Positions 1 through 6,260 are shown, numbered from the stretch's first letter. The stretch is DNA of 10,742 nt from an uncultured Clostridia bacterium (GCA_937892735.1 CALBGL010000144.1:1-10742), one strand, 5' to 3'. Program-made: numbers and translations. The notes: a model not told the origin generated them from the letters alone.

Positions 1-2
1 AG

Positions 3-200
3 CTTGCGCGGTTGCCACTCGAATGGGCGGTTCCGCTATCCGGCGCGCTCGTGAGCATGGGTGGTTTGTGTGTATATTCCCAGACTTGTACAGTGTTGGA
101 ACATACACCGTTTTCAGGTCCTCAGTATCTTTTGGCCAAGTGCTTGCAGGGGCTCTTTTGCGGCATTATGCTTTTTCTTTGGGGGATTTGGATGGATTAG
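3..200 (+). CDS. ylbJ: C-terminal end of a YlbJ-like sporulation/nucleoside-recognition membrane protein (5' truncated by window)
   Basis: The frame is open from the window edge and stops at TAG 198-200, giving about 65 residues. A hydrophobic segment carries a GALVSMGGLCVYSQT motif, then a leucine-rich helix (LLAKCLQGLFCGIMLFLWG) and a short tail ending WMD. The small-residue GG-LCV-Q pattern followed by 'aKxLqGl' resembles, from memory, the last two membrane segments of YlbJ, an integral membrane protein of the nucleoside-recognition (Gate) family needed for sporulation in Bacillus. In Bacillus subtilis ylbJ lies close to ylbM (tmcAL), and tmcAL is two genes downstream here, which supports the call. 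The start lies outside the window, so the ATG and TTG codons inside are not credible starts. It could instead be the tail of another spore-maturation-type membrane protein; only about 65 residues are visible. Confidence 0.6.
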   Translation, partial: LARLPLEWAVPLSGALVSMGGLCVYSQTCTVLEHTPFSGPQYLLAKCLQGLFCGIMLFLWGIWMD

Positions 201-333
201 GACTTGATTTTCATAGGAAAATGTGGTATCCTCTTGGGGATAGGCCATGATGCCACGGAATATTCGGAGTTCGTTTTTCTTTTGGCCATAAACCTATGAT
301 AGAATTTCTCAAAATGCTGGAGAGGATGATAGA

Positions 334-1875
334 ATGAGCGAAGAACAGAATAAGTTCGAAAAGCGCAAACAAGAGGCGCAGAAGAGAAAAAGAAAACTGC
401 AGAAGATGCAGAATTCCAAGATAAAGCCCAGAACCAAGCATGTGTTAGCAATTGTCGGCGGTTCTTTGGCTGCCATTATTTTGGTGGTTGCATTGGTCTT
501 GGTTAATGCGGGATTCACCAGGCGGATGGTGACGGCGTTGGAAATTGGTAATGAGAAAGTGAGTTCTGCGGAATACAGCTATTATTACATTCAGCAGGCC
601 ATCAGTACCTATAATACGTATGCGCAGATGATAGGGTATGCGCCGTTTGATACAGGGAAGTCCCTGGATAGACAGGACTATTCCGACACGCAAAGCTGGG
701 CAGATTATCTAAGCGACAGTGCGATATCTGCACTGCGAGGCATTAAGACGCTGGTACAAGCCGCGAATGAAGAGGGCTTTACGATCTCTGAGGAAGGAGT
801 GGAGACTGTGGAGCGGACGATGCAGTCCCTGCAGACGTATGCTGATAGTGCGAATATGACACTGAATCGGTATCTGGCGGATGTATATGGGCTGGGTATG
901 GATGAGGATCTGATGCGTCAGACACAGATGGATTATCAGCTTGCGCTCGAGTATGAGGAAGCGCTCAAGGCTCGTCCGGAATATACGGAGGAGGATCTGG
1001 AAGACTATTATCAGAATTCGGTGTATGATACCTATACGTATGTGGACCTGAGGTACTACGAGTTTGCTGAGGAGGAGTCCACGGATGATTCCGAAGGAAA
1101 GACGCTGGAAGAAGCAAAGGCGGAAGCGGATGATTTTATCAGCGATATTGACAGTGCGGCAGATTACTCCAGAAAGATTCGGAATTTGCTGCGGCAGGAG
1201 GCGCTGGAGAATGCAGATAGCGAAGAGAGCGGCGAAGAAGACTTTGCGGATAACACGGAAAGAATCGGCGTATCCCGCGCTTCGCTGGAAAATGTAGATG
1301 CCAACCTGGCCGAATGGGCGTTCGCAGAGGAACGGGCTGTGGATGATGTAGCCGTGGTGGAGAATGAGGACGGTACTGGATATTATGCGGTCTATATGGT
1401 GAATACCGCCTATCGCAATGATTATAATACAGTCAATATGCGGCAGATCTATATTGAAGTAGAGGATACCGAGGACGAAGAGGCTATGGAAGAGGCCAAA
1501 ACGCGCGCGGAAGAACTTCTCGAAGAATGGAAGAGCGGCGACGCGACAGAGGAGAGTTTCGCGGCTTTGGCCGACGAGGAGTCAGATCTCGATGTGGAAG
1601 GCGGTCTGTATGAGCGGATGGCCAAAGGAGAAGGAGATATTACCGACTGGCTATTCGATGAAAGCCGTCAGCCAGGAGATACTGCGGTACTGGAGTCTTC
1701 AGGAGGATATCATGTAGTCTATTACATCGGACAGGACGAGCCATACTGGAAGGTACAGGTAGAGTCTGCGAAGCGTTCGGAAGACTATAATAATGCGTAT
1801 ACAGAATTGGAAGAGAAATATCCTGTAGTGGAGCATGCATTCGGTATGTGGCTGCGTTCGGAACCCTTCCGTTAA
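334..1875 (+). CDS. Membrane-anchored parvulin-type peptidyl-prolyl isomerase / PrsA-SurA-like foldase
   Basis: The 513-residue protein probably helps secreted proteins fold on the outer face of the membrane, with cis-trans prolyl isomerase chemistry. Residues 1-36 are highly charged and Lys/Arg-rich (cytoplasmic). Residues 37-59 form one transmembrane helix. There is no lipobox cysteine, so it is an anchored protein and not a PrsA-type lipoprotein. Residues ~65-235 resemble the alpha-helical SurA/PrsA N-terminal chaperone domain. Residues ~368-467 are a parvulin (PpiC) domain, with MRQIYIEV, a long helix, ESFAALADEESD, GGLYERM, and closing ESSGGYHVVYYIG. A second, degenerate parvulin-like fold may lie at ~237-357 (DLRYYEF ... 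GYYAVYMVN). The ectodomain is very acidic. The start is the ATG preceded by GGAGAGG at 319-325 (8-base spacing). A TATGATAGAAT sequence at 295-305 may be the -10 region, but no convincing -35 is visible. Family identity is secure; substrates and catalytic competence are not known. Confidence 0.85.
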   Translation: MSEEQNKFEKRKQEAQKRKRKLQKMQNSKIKPRTKHVLAIVGGSLAAIILVVALVLVNAGFTRRMVTALEIGNEKVSSAEYSYYYIQQAISTYNTYAQMIGYAPFDTGKSLDRQDYSDTQSWADYLSDSAISALRGIKTLVQAANEEGFTISEEGVETVERTMQSLQTYADSANMTLNRYLADVYGLGMDEDLMRQTQMDYQLALEYEEALKARPEYTEEDLEDYYQNSVYDTYTYVDLRYYEFAEEESTDDSEGKTLEEAKAEADDFISDIDSAADYSRKIRNLLRQEALENADSEESGEEDFADNTERIGVSRASLENVDANLAEWAFAEERAVDDVAVVENEDGTGYYAVYMVNTAYRNDYNTVNMRQIYIEVEDTEDEEAMEEAKTRAEELLEEWKSGDATEESFAALADEESDLDVEGGLYERMAKGEGDITDWLFDESRQPGDTAVLESSGGYHVVYYIGQDEPYWKVQVESAKRSEDYNNAYTELEEKYPVVEHAFGMWLRSEPFR

Positions 1876-1883
1876 ATTGAGGG

Positions 1884-1920
1884 AAAGAAGCTGTTGCAAA
1901 ATAAGCAACAGCTTCTTTTA
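1884..1920 (+). terminator. Intrinsic terminator after the foldase gene
   Basis: A perfect 14-bp stem (arms 1884-1897 and 1905-1918, core GAAGCTGTTGC/GCAACAGCTTC) has a 7-base AT loop. The 3' arm ends in CTTTTA, which gives a short T-tract. It starts 8 bases after the foldase stop codon and ends one base before the tmcAL ribosome binding site. Confidence 0.85.
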
Positions 1921-1932
1921 TAAGGAGAAACA

Positions 1933-3153
1933 ATGCGTGTATTAGGAATTGTTTGTGAATATAATCCGTTTCATAATGGGCATGCCTATCAGATACGGAA
2001 AGCGCGGGAGGAAAGCGGTGCGGACGCACTCGTCTGTGTGATGAGTGGGCATTATACCCAGCGCGGAGAGCCGGCCATTGTGGATAAATGGACGAGGGCG
2101 CGGATGGCGATTTTGAATGGTGCGGATCTTGTGATGGAGATGCCTTCCCTGTATGCAATGAGCGGCGCGGAAAGCTTTGCCGCCGCGGGAATCAAGCTTC
2201 TGCTGGCTGCGGGAATGGATGTTCTTTCCTTTGGGTGTGAAACGGAAAAAACGAATGTATTATATGATCTAGCGGCTCTTTTCGATCAGGAACCTGCAGT
2301 GTTTCGACAGGAATTACAGCAGTTTTTGCGTATAGGAGAAAGCTATAGTGTGTCCCGTATGAAGGCAGCCGGCCGATATATAGCGCAGGCAGAGGAAATT
2401 CTGAAACAGCCGGGATCGATCCTGGGCATAGAATATTTGAAGGCCTTGCGGCGAGAAGGGAGAAAGGATTTCCCGGTCGTTATGGTACGCCGTCTTGGCG
2501 CGGCGCATAAGGATGAGTGGTCGGATGGCGCGGGCGCTTCCGCCAGCGGGATTCGAGGTGCGCTTCGTCAAGGCAGAATTCTGCGGGAAGCCATGCCCTT
2601 ACAGATAGCCGAGATATGGGAGAAGATTTATGAAAGCGGCGCGTACTGCATGGGAGATACACTTCTAAAGGAGATTCTATATTGGCGACTGACAGAATGG
2701 ACGCCGGATCAGATTCGTCAGGCGCCAGAGATCGGAGAGGGACTGGAGTATCGAATATTGAAAATGACAGAAGGAGATCGATCTTGGGAGTCTTTGATAG
2801 AGAGTCTGGTCTGTAAACGGTATCCGGCTTCCAGGATACGGAGAGGTTTGATGAATCTATGCCTGGGGATCTCACAGGAGAATAGAGAGCGAGCGAGGTG
2901 GGAAGAGGGGCCTGGGTATCTGCGGATTCTGGGAATAGGACCTCGTGGTACAGAACTATTGAGAAGAATCCGCCGAGAAAGCAGTCTGCCGCTCGTGACA
3001 CAGCTGCATAGGCAGATCAAAGATCTTTCGGAATCAGCGGCGTATACACTGGAGGAAGAGGTTCGACTCACGGATATTTACACGCGTTTTTTGGTCAATC
3101 CGAATTTCCGGGAACGGGGCTGGGAATATCGGAAAGAAATCGTAAAAAATTAG
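1933..3153 (+). CDS. tmcAL: tRNA(Met) cytidine acetate ligase (TmcAL, YlbM family)
   Basis: The 406-residue cytosolic enzyme belongs to the family that activates acetate with ATP and acetylates the wobble cytidine (ac4C34) of elongator tRNA-Met, ensuring accurate AUG reading. The N-terminal nucleotidyltransferase-like Rossmann domain begins GIVCEYNPFHNGH (residues 5-17), whose HxGH-type signature binds ATP. It continues with VMSGHYTQRGEPAIVDKWTR (36-55), NGADLVMEMP (~62-71) and SFGCE (~99-103), all family hallmarks. The C-terminal helical part (~230-406) is less conserved and basic, as expected for tRNA binding. Length is close to the ~400-415 residues usual for the family. The start ATG has AAGGAG at 1922-1927. 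The gene lies directly after a terminator with no room for its own promoter in the 12 bases between, so it is expressed by readthrough or from a promoter inside the upstream gene. Confidence 0.95.
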   Translation: MRVLGIVCEYNPFHNGHAYQIRKAREESGADALVCVMSGHYTQRGEPAIVDKWTRARMAILNGADLVMEMPSLYAMSGAESFAAAGIKLLLAAGMDVLSFGCETEKTNVLYDLAALFDQEPAVFRQELQQFLRIGESYSVSRMKAAGRYIAQAEEILKQPGSILGIEYLKALRREGRKDFPVVMVRRLGAAHKDEWSDGAGASASGIRGALRQGRILREAMPLQIAEIWEKIYESGAYCMGDTLLKEILYWRLTEWTPDQIRQAPEIGEGLEYRILKMTEGDRSWESLIESLVCKRYPASRIRRGLMNLCLGISQENRERARWEEGPGYLRILGIGPRGTELLRRIRRESSLPLVTQLHRQIKDLSESAAYTLEEEVRLTDIYTRFLVNPNFRERGWEYRKEIVKN

Positions 3154-3233
3154 AAAAGAAAAGAAAAAGATAAAAAACAAGAGAAATAAAGAGATAATAG
3201 AAGAAAATCGAAATAAATAAGAAAAAACAGAAG
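3154..3233 (+). other. 80-base purine-rich, A-rich tract upstream of the groE promoter
   Basis: From just after the tmcAL stop to the groE -35 there are only ten pyrimidines in 80 bases; the rest is A with scattered G, in runs such as GAAAAAGA. No intrinsic terminator hairpin is visible for tmcAL. The tract resembles a long UP-element or intrinsically curved DNA in front of the -35. Part of tmcAL transcription may read into groESL. Confidence 0.6.
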
Positions 3234-3262
3234 TTGCCTATAGGGGTTTAAATGAGTAAACT
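3234..3262 (+). promoter_or_regulatory. Probable sigma-A promoter of groESL
   Basis: TTGCCT (3234-3239), a 17-base spacer and TAAACT (3257-3262) give 4/6 matches in each hexamer. The predicted transcription start, about 3269, falls immediately before the CIRCE operator, the usual arrangement. An alternative -10, TATACT at 3264-3269, has no -35 at proper spacing. Confidence 0.6.
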
Positions 3263-3270
3263 ATATACTG

Positions 3271-3297
3271 TTAGCACTCGATGGTATGGAGTGCTAA
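3271..3297 (+). promoter_or_regulatory. CIRCE operator (HrcA binding site)
   Basis: TTAGCACTC (3271-3279), nine bases, then GAGTGCTAA (3289-3297) is an exact match to the canonical CIRCE inverted repeat. It lies about 55 bases before groES, at or just after the predicted transcription start. It implies repression by HrcA, which is tuned by GroEL availability, so the operon controls its own regulator's activity. hrcA itself is not in the window. Confidence 0.97.
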
Positions 3298-3337
3298 CAA
3301 GATCAAAAGAGTTTATACAGCATGTTTGAATGTATTC

Positions 3338-3345
3338 AAGGAGGT
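3338..3345 (+). promoter_or_regulatory. Ribosome binding site deciding the groES start
   Basis: AAGGAGGT is a near-perfect Shine-Dalgarno. It stands 7 bases before the ATG at 3353. The ATG at 3347 would be only 1-2 bases away, and the GTG/ATG codons further upstream lie inside the CIRCE region. Confidence 0.85.
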
Positions 3346-3352
3346 AATGGAT

Positions 3353-3640
3353 ATGAAGTTGGTGCCTTTGGGCGATAAGGTCGTTGTAAAGCAGTTGGAA
3401 GCAATGGAGACGACAAAGGGCGGTATTATCCTGACGACACAGTCTCAGGAAAAGCCTCAGGAAGCTGAAGTCATCGCGGTAGGTCCTGGCGGTTTTGTAG
3501 ATGGCAAGGAAGTAGAGATGGAAGTAGAGCCTGGCGATAAAGTGATTTATTCCAAATATGCGGGAACCACCGTGAAGCTTGAGGATACGGAGTATATCAT
3601 CGTAAAGCAGAGCGATATTTTGGCGATTGTAGAAGATTGA
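3353..3640 (+). CDS. groES: Co-chaperonin GroES (Hsp10)
   Basis: The 95-residue protein forms the heptameric lid of the chaperonin, capping the GroEL cavity in an ATP-dependent cycle in the cytoplasm. The sequence opens MKLVPLGDKVVVKQLE. The GroEL-binding mobile loop follows (residues ~16-30, METTKGGIILTTQSQ, with the GGIIL tripeptide region). Next are VIAVGPG (~41-47), GDKVIYSKYAGT (~62-73) and the closing YIIVKQSDILAIVE. Length matches the 94-97 usual for bacteria. The open frame extends upstream through the operator, but those codons are leader. It is followed after 27 bases by groEL, as the second gene of one operon under CIRCE control. Confidence 0.97.
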   Translation: MKLVPLGDKVVVKQLEAMETTKGGIILTTQSQEKPQEAEVIAVGPGGFVDGKEVEMEVEPGDKVIYSKYAGTTVKLEDTEYIIVKQSDILAIVED

Positions 3641-3667
3641 TTGAAGTAGAAAAGGGAGGAAATTCAT

Positions 3668-5293
3668 ATGTCTAAGGATATCATGCATGGAACCGACGCA
3701 AGAAACGCACTGGAGAAGGGCGTAAACCTGCTGGCGGATACCGTTAAGATTACACTGGGCCCCAAGGGCCGCAATGTCGTGCTGGATAAGAAGTACGGCA
3801 CCCCGCTGATCACGAACGATGGTGTGACCATTGCGAAGGAGATTGAATTGGAGGATCCGTTTGAGAATATGGGTGCTCAGCTCGTGCAGGAAGTGGCCAC
3901 CAAGACCAACGATGTGGCTGGCGATGGTACCACGACCGCAACCGTACTGGCACAGGCCATGATTCAGGAAGGGTTGAAAAATATCGCGGCAGGCGCGAAC
4001 TCCATCATTCTGAGAAGGGGTATGCAGAAGGCGACGGAAGTAGCCGTCACGTCGATCCAGGAGATCAGCACGCCTGTTTCCGGAAAGAATCATATTGCGC
4101 AGGTGGCTGCTATTTCCGCAGGAGATGAGGAAGTAGGTACCATGGTAGCGGATGCGATGGAGAAGGTTTCGAATGATGGCGTCATCACCGTAGAAGAATC
4201 CAAGACCATGAATACCGAGCTGGATCTCGTAGAAGGTATGCAGTTCGATCGCGGCTATTTGTCCGCTTATATGGCTACGGATATGGATAAGATGGAAGCC
4301 GTACTGGATAATCCATATATCCTGATCACCGATAAGAAGATCAGTAATATCCAGGAGATTCTGCCGATTCTGGAGCAGATCGTACAGCAGGGCGGACGTC
4401 TGCTGATCATCGCAGAGGATGTGGAAGGCGAAGCATTGGCAACGCTGGTTGTGAATAAGCTGCGCGGTACCTTCAATTGCGTAGCCGTAAAGGCGCCTGG
4501 ATTCGGTGATCGCAGAAAGGCAATGTTGGAGGATATCGCCATTCTGACGGGTGGTACTGTGATTTCTCAGGAAGTAGGTCTGGAGCTGAAGGAAGCGACC
4601 ATGGATATGCTGGGCCGCGCTAAGACCGTAAAGGTACAGAAGGAGAACACGATCATCGTAGATGGTATGGGAGATCCGGCTCAGATTAAGGCTCGTGTAG
4701 CGCAGATCCGGACTCAGATCGGAGAGACCACCTCAGATTTCGATAGAGAGAAGCTGCAGGAACGTCTGGCAAAATTGGCCGGCGGTGTTGCGGTGATCAA
4801 GGTTGGTGCTGCTTCTGAGGCAGAGATGAAAGAGAAGAAGCTGCGTATGGAGGATGCTCTGGCTGCAACGCGTGCAGCGGTAGAGGAAGGTATCGTATGC
4901 GGCGGCGGCAGCGCTTACATTCATGCGATCAAGGCGACGCAGGAAGAGGCGGATAAGCTGATCGGCGACGAGAAGACCGGCGCGAATATCATTGTGAAGG
5001 CTCTGGAAGCTCCTCTGCGCCAGATTGTGGCCAATGCAGGTCTGGAAGGTTCCGTAGTTGTCAATAAGCTGAAGGAGTCCAAGGCAGGTACCGGTTTCAA
5101 TGCTCTGACCGAGGAGTATGTGGACATGGTAGCAGAAGGCATCATCGATCCTGTCAAGGTGACGAGAAGCGCTTTGCAGAACGCAACTTCTGTGGCGGCA
5201 ACACTGCTGACAACGGAAGCTGTCGTAGCAGATCATCCGGCTCCGGAACCGGCTATGCCCGCAGGTAACGGCGGAATGGGCGGTATGATGTAA
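3668..5293 (+). CDS. groEL: Chaperonin GroEL (Hsp60)
   Basis: The 541-residue ATPase forms the double-ring folding chamber with GroES. Visible hallmarks are KITLGPKGRNVVLD (27-40), TNDGVTIAKEIELEDPFENMGA (49-70), the nucleotide-binding GDGTTT (85-90), KAPGFGDRR (275-283), LAGGVAVIKVG (370-380) and EDALAATRAAVEEG (395-408). Asp51, Asp86 and Asp396 correspond to the phosphate-binding and catalytic aspartates of Escherichia coli GroEL (52, 87, 398). The C-terminus ends in the expected GGM repeat (GNGGMGGMM). AAGGGAGG at 3652-3659 fixes the ATG, and its codon use looks strongly biased as for a highly expressed gene. It is the last gene of the groESL operon and ends before the hairpin at 5306-5333. 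No key residue is missing. Confidence 0.98.
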   Translation: MSKDIMHGTDARNALEKGVNLLADTVKITLGPKGRNVVLDKKYGTPLITNDGVTIAKEIELEDPFENMGAQLVQEVATKTNDVAGDGTTTATVLAQAMIQEGLKNIAAGANSIILRRGMQKATEVAVTSIQEISTPVSGKNHIAQVAAISAGDEEVGTMVADAMEKVSNDGVITVEESKTMNTELDLVEGMQFDRGYLSAYMATDMDKMEAVLDNPYILITDKKISNIQEILPILEQIVQQGGRLLIIAEDVEGEALATLVVNKLRGTFNCVAVKAPGFGDRRKAMLEDIAILTGGTVISQEVGLELKEATMDMLGRAKTVKVQKENTIIVDGMGDPAQIKARVAQIRTQIGETTSDFDREKLQERLAKLAGGVAVIKVGAASEAEMKEKKLRMEDALAATRAAVEEGIVCGGGSAYIHAIKATQEEADKLIGDEKTGANIIVKALEAPLRQIVANAGLEGSVVVNKLKESKAGTGFNALTEEYVDMVAEGIIDPVKVTRSALQNATSVAATLLTTEAVVADHPAPEPAMPAGNGGMGGMM

Positions 5294-5305
5294 TAAAAAT
5301 AAGTA

Positions 5306-5342
5306 CGGCGTGCTGCATAGAATGCGCACGCCGCTTCTTATT
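5306..5342 (+). terminator. Terminator of groESL
   Basis: The arms CGGCGTGC (5306-5313) and GCACGCCG (5326-5333) form an 8-bp GC-rich stem. The loop can extend it with GCAT/ATGC (5315-5318, 5322-5325) after one bulged base. It is followed by the T-rich CTTCTTATTAT. It begins 12 bases after the groEL stop. Confidence 0.8.
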
Positions 5343-5355
5343 ATAAAAAGAAGAC

Positions 5356-5382
5356 AAAAAAACCTCACACAAATGTGAGGTT
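5356..5382 (-). terminator. Intrinsic terminator of the tRNA-Glu/tRNA-Cys operon
   Basis: Read on the minus strand, AACCTCACA / TGTGAGGTT forms a perfect 9-bp stem (5374-5382 and 5361-5369) with a 4-base loop. It is followed by a seven-base T-run (A-run 5356-5362 on plus). It starts 5 bases after the 3' end of tRNA-Cys and is convergent with the groEL terminator. Confidence 0.9.
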
Positions 5383-5387
5383 ACGAA

Positions 5388-5458
5388 AGGCGTCACCCAG
5401 ATTTGAACTGGGGATGAAGGTGTTGCAGACCTCTGCCTTACCACTTGGCTATGACGCC
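5388..5458 (-). tRNA. trnC: tRNA-Cys (GCA)
   Basis: The 71-base cloverleaf is read on the minus strand. Acceptor arms GGCGTCA/TGACGCC pair at all seven positions. The D arm is GCC...GGC, and the anticodon loop CTGCAAC gives anticodon GCA. The T arm is CCCAG-TTCAAAT-CTGGG. The discriminator base is U73, the identity base expected for tRNA-Cys. CCA is not encoded (TTC follows). It is the second gene of a two-tRNA operon. Confidence 0.96.
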
Positions 5459-5461
5459 AGA

Positions 5462-5533
5462 TGACCCGTGGGAGAATCGAACTCCCGTTACCGCCGTGAA
5501 AGGGCGATGTCTTAACCGCTTGACCAACGGGCC
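5462..5533 (-). tRNA. trnE: tRNA-Glu (UUC)
   Basis: The 72-base cloverleaf is read on the minus strand. The acceptor pair GGCCCGT/ACGGGTC has one G-U wobble. The anticodon loop CTTTCAC gives anticodon UUC. The T arm is GGGAG-TTCGATT-CTCCC and the discriminator is A73. CCA is not encoded. It is the promoter-proximal gene of the pair, and only three bases separate its 3' end from the 5' end of tRNA-Cys. Confidence 0.97.
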
Positions 5534-5565
5534 TTATTTAATGCTCTCTCAAAGAGCCGAGTCTT

Positions 5566-5594
5566 ATTCTACCACTCTTCATAGAGAATGTCAA
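5566..5594 (-). promoter_or_regulatory. Strong sigma-A promoter of the tRNA operon with upstream AT-rich UP-like element
   Basis: On the minus strand, TTGACA (5589-5594), a 17-base spacer and TAGAAT (5566-5571) give 6/6 and 5/6 consensus matches. The bases just upstream of the -35 (5595-5625 on plus) are almost purely A/T with A- and T-runs, as in UP elements of stable-RNA promoters. The leader before tRNA-Glu can form GCTCT/AGAGC. Confidence 0.88.
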
Positions 5595-5685
5595 TCTTTT
5601 TTTTCAAAAATATAGAAAAAATTTGTGGTCACAGTAAAAAAGAAAAGTTTGAATAAAGTTCTTATTATAAATTCGGTATTTGTTC

Positions 5686-5714
5686 TTGCATTTTTGGCAA
5701 TTTCAATGTATAGT
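5686..5714 (+). promoter_or_regulatory. Possible promoter for the small gene
   Basis: TTGCAT (5686-5691), a 17-base spacer and TATAGT (5709-5714) fit spacing and have a good -10, but the -35 matches at only three positions. The region is AT-rich, so chance matches are likely. If real, transcription starts near 5721, downstream of the possible long-form start codons of the gene. Confidence 0.35.
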
Positions 5715-5745
5715 ATAAGCAGGAATTGTGATGATATGTATGAGC

Positions 5746-5753
5746 AAAGGAGG
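5746..5753 (+). promoter_or_regulatory. Ribosome binding site favouring the internal ATG start at 5760
   Basis: AAAGGAGG is followed by six bases and ATG at 5760. It is the only convincing Shine-Dalgarno near the 5' end of this gene; neither GTG 5625 nor TTG 5649 has one. Confidence 0.55.
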
Positions 5754-5759
5754 AGCAGT

Positions 5760-6155
5760 ATGTACCAGTTTTTTCAGCAATGCTTTCAGCAGTATCTGAG
5801 CTTGTATTCGGAAGAGATTGCTGAGGACGAACATTTACTTACCTTGTTTGCGCCGTTTTATGGCCTGGCTAATCCTAAGGATTATGAGACATGGAAGCTT
5901 TCCAGCGATATCCGTTATTTTGAAGTCAGTCATTTGATATATTGTATGTTGCATGACGATACACTGCCGGAGGAACTCAAGGAATTTGGAAAGTCACTGC
6001 AAGAACAAGGATATGATGCAATTGGGGCTTCGGGTACATTTTCAGAGGAGACGGTGACCGATCAGTTGAAATTGATTTATACGATGATCACGAAAAATGG
6101 AAAAACTCGTCCGGATTTGTTTCCGCCTCAAGATGGGGCAGTATCGAGTCCTTAA
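5760..6155 (+). CDS. Small protein of unknown function (131 aa; possible 176-aa membrane-anchored form from 5625)
   Basis: I do not recognise this protein. From ATG 5760 it is a 131-residue acidic, mostly helical protein rich in Phe/Tyr and Glu: MYQFFQQCFQQYLSLYSEE, then TLFAPFYGLANPKDYETWK, EVSHLIYCMLHDD and a Pro-rich C-terminus ending GAVSSP. The start was chosen because it alone has a proper Shine-Dalgarno. However, the same frame stays open back to GTG 5625. That extension would encode a typical signal anchor: KKK-containing N-terminus, hydrophobic residues ~12-31 (VLIINSVFVLAFLAISMYSI), then a charged stretch. Forty-five stop-free codons in sequence this AT-rich are unlikely by chance, so the long form may be the ancestral or true product. 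The gene stands alone between the divergent tRNA promoter and its own terminator, so context gives no functional hint. Confidence 0.6.
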   Translation: MYQFFQQCFQQYLSLYSEEIAEDEHLLTLFAPFYGLANPKDYETWKLSSDIRYFEVSHLIYCMLHDDTLPEELKEFGKSLQEQGYDAIGASGTFSEETVTDQLKLIYTMITKNGKTRPDLFPPQDGAVSSP

Positions 6156-6157
6156 AT

Positions 6158-6187
6158 ACCCTACAGAATTTCTGTAGGGTGTTTTTT
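6158..6187 (+). terminator. Intrinsic terminator of the small gene
   Basis: The perfect 10-bp stem ACCCTACAGA (6158-6167) / TCTGTAGGGT (6171-6180) has a three-base loop. It is followed by G and six T (6182-6187). It begins 3 bases after the stop codon and isolates clpB from upstream transcription. Confidence 0.93.
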
Positions 6188-6192
6188 GAGCA

Positions 6193-6243
6193 AATCAATA
6201 ATTTGATAAGAATTTATATAATTAAGTTGACAAATTATTGATT
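6193..6243 (+). promoter_or_regulatory. Operator-like 13-bp perfect inverted repeat over the clpB promoter
   Basis: AATCAATAATTTG (6193-6205) recurs as its exact reverse complement at 6231-6243, with 25 bases between. Each arm is itself nearly palindromic (ATCAA-TAAT-TTGAT at 6194-6207, and a copy ending TTGTC on the other strand at 6229-6242). The arrangement therefore reads as two dyad sites with centres 35 bp apart. The downstream site overlaps the end of the -35 and much of the spacer, a classic repressor position. It matches neither CIRCE nor the CtsR heptad repeat. Confidence 0.6.
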
Positions 6244-6255
6244 CGGTGCTATAAT
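6227..6255 (+). promoter_or_regulatory. Perfect consensus sigma-A promoter of clpB
   Basis: TTGACA (6227-6232), exactly 17 bases, then TATAAT (6250-6255). The predicted start, about 6262, gives a ~46-base leader. A promoter this strong on a stress chaperone gene implies that expression is held down by a repressor. Confidence 0.93.
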
Positions 6256-6260
6256 TATCA

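Noticed and set aside
201..333. Terminator for the ylbJ-like gene and a full promoter for the foldase gene
   Set aside because: Only a weak TATCC/GGATA stem without a T-run and an isolated TATGATAGAAT -10-like sequence are visible; no matching -35 could be found.
1786..1791. TATAAT hexamer near the end of the foldase gene as a tmcAL promoter
   Set aside because: No acceptable -35 lies 16-18 bases upstream, so it is likely chance within the coding sequence.
3281..3352. An N-terminal extension of groES to give 119 residues
   Set aside because: It would start inside the CIRCE operator; the AAGGAGGT at 3338-3345 and family length point to ATG 3353.
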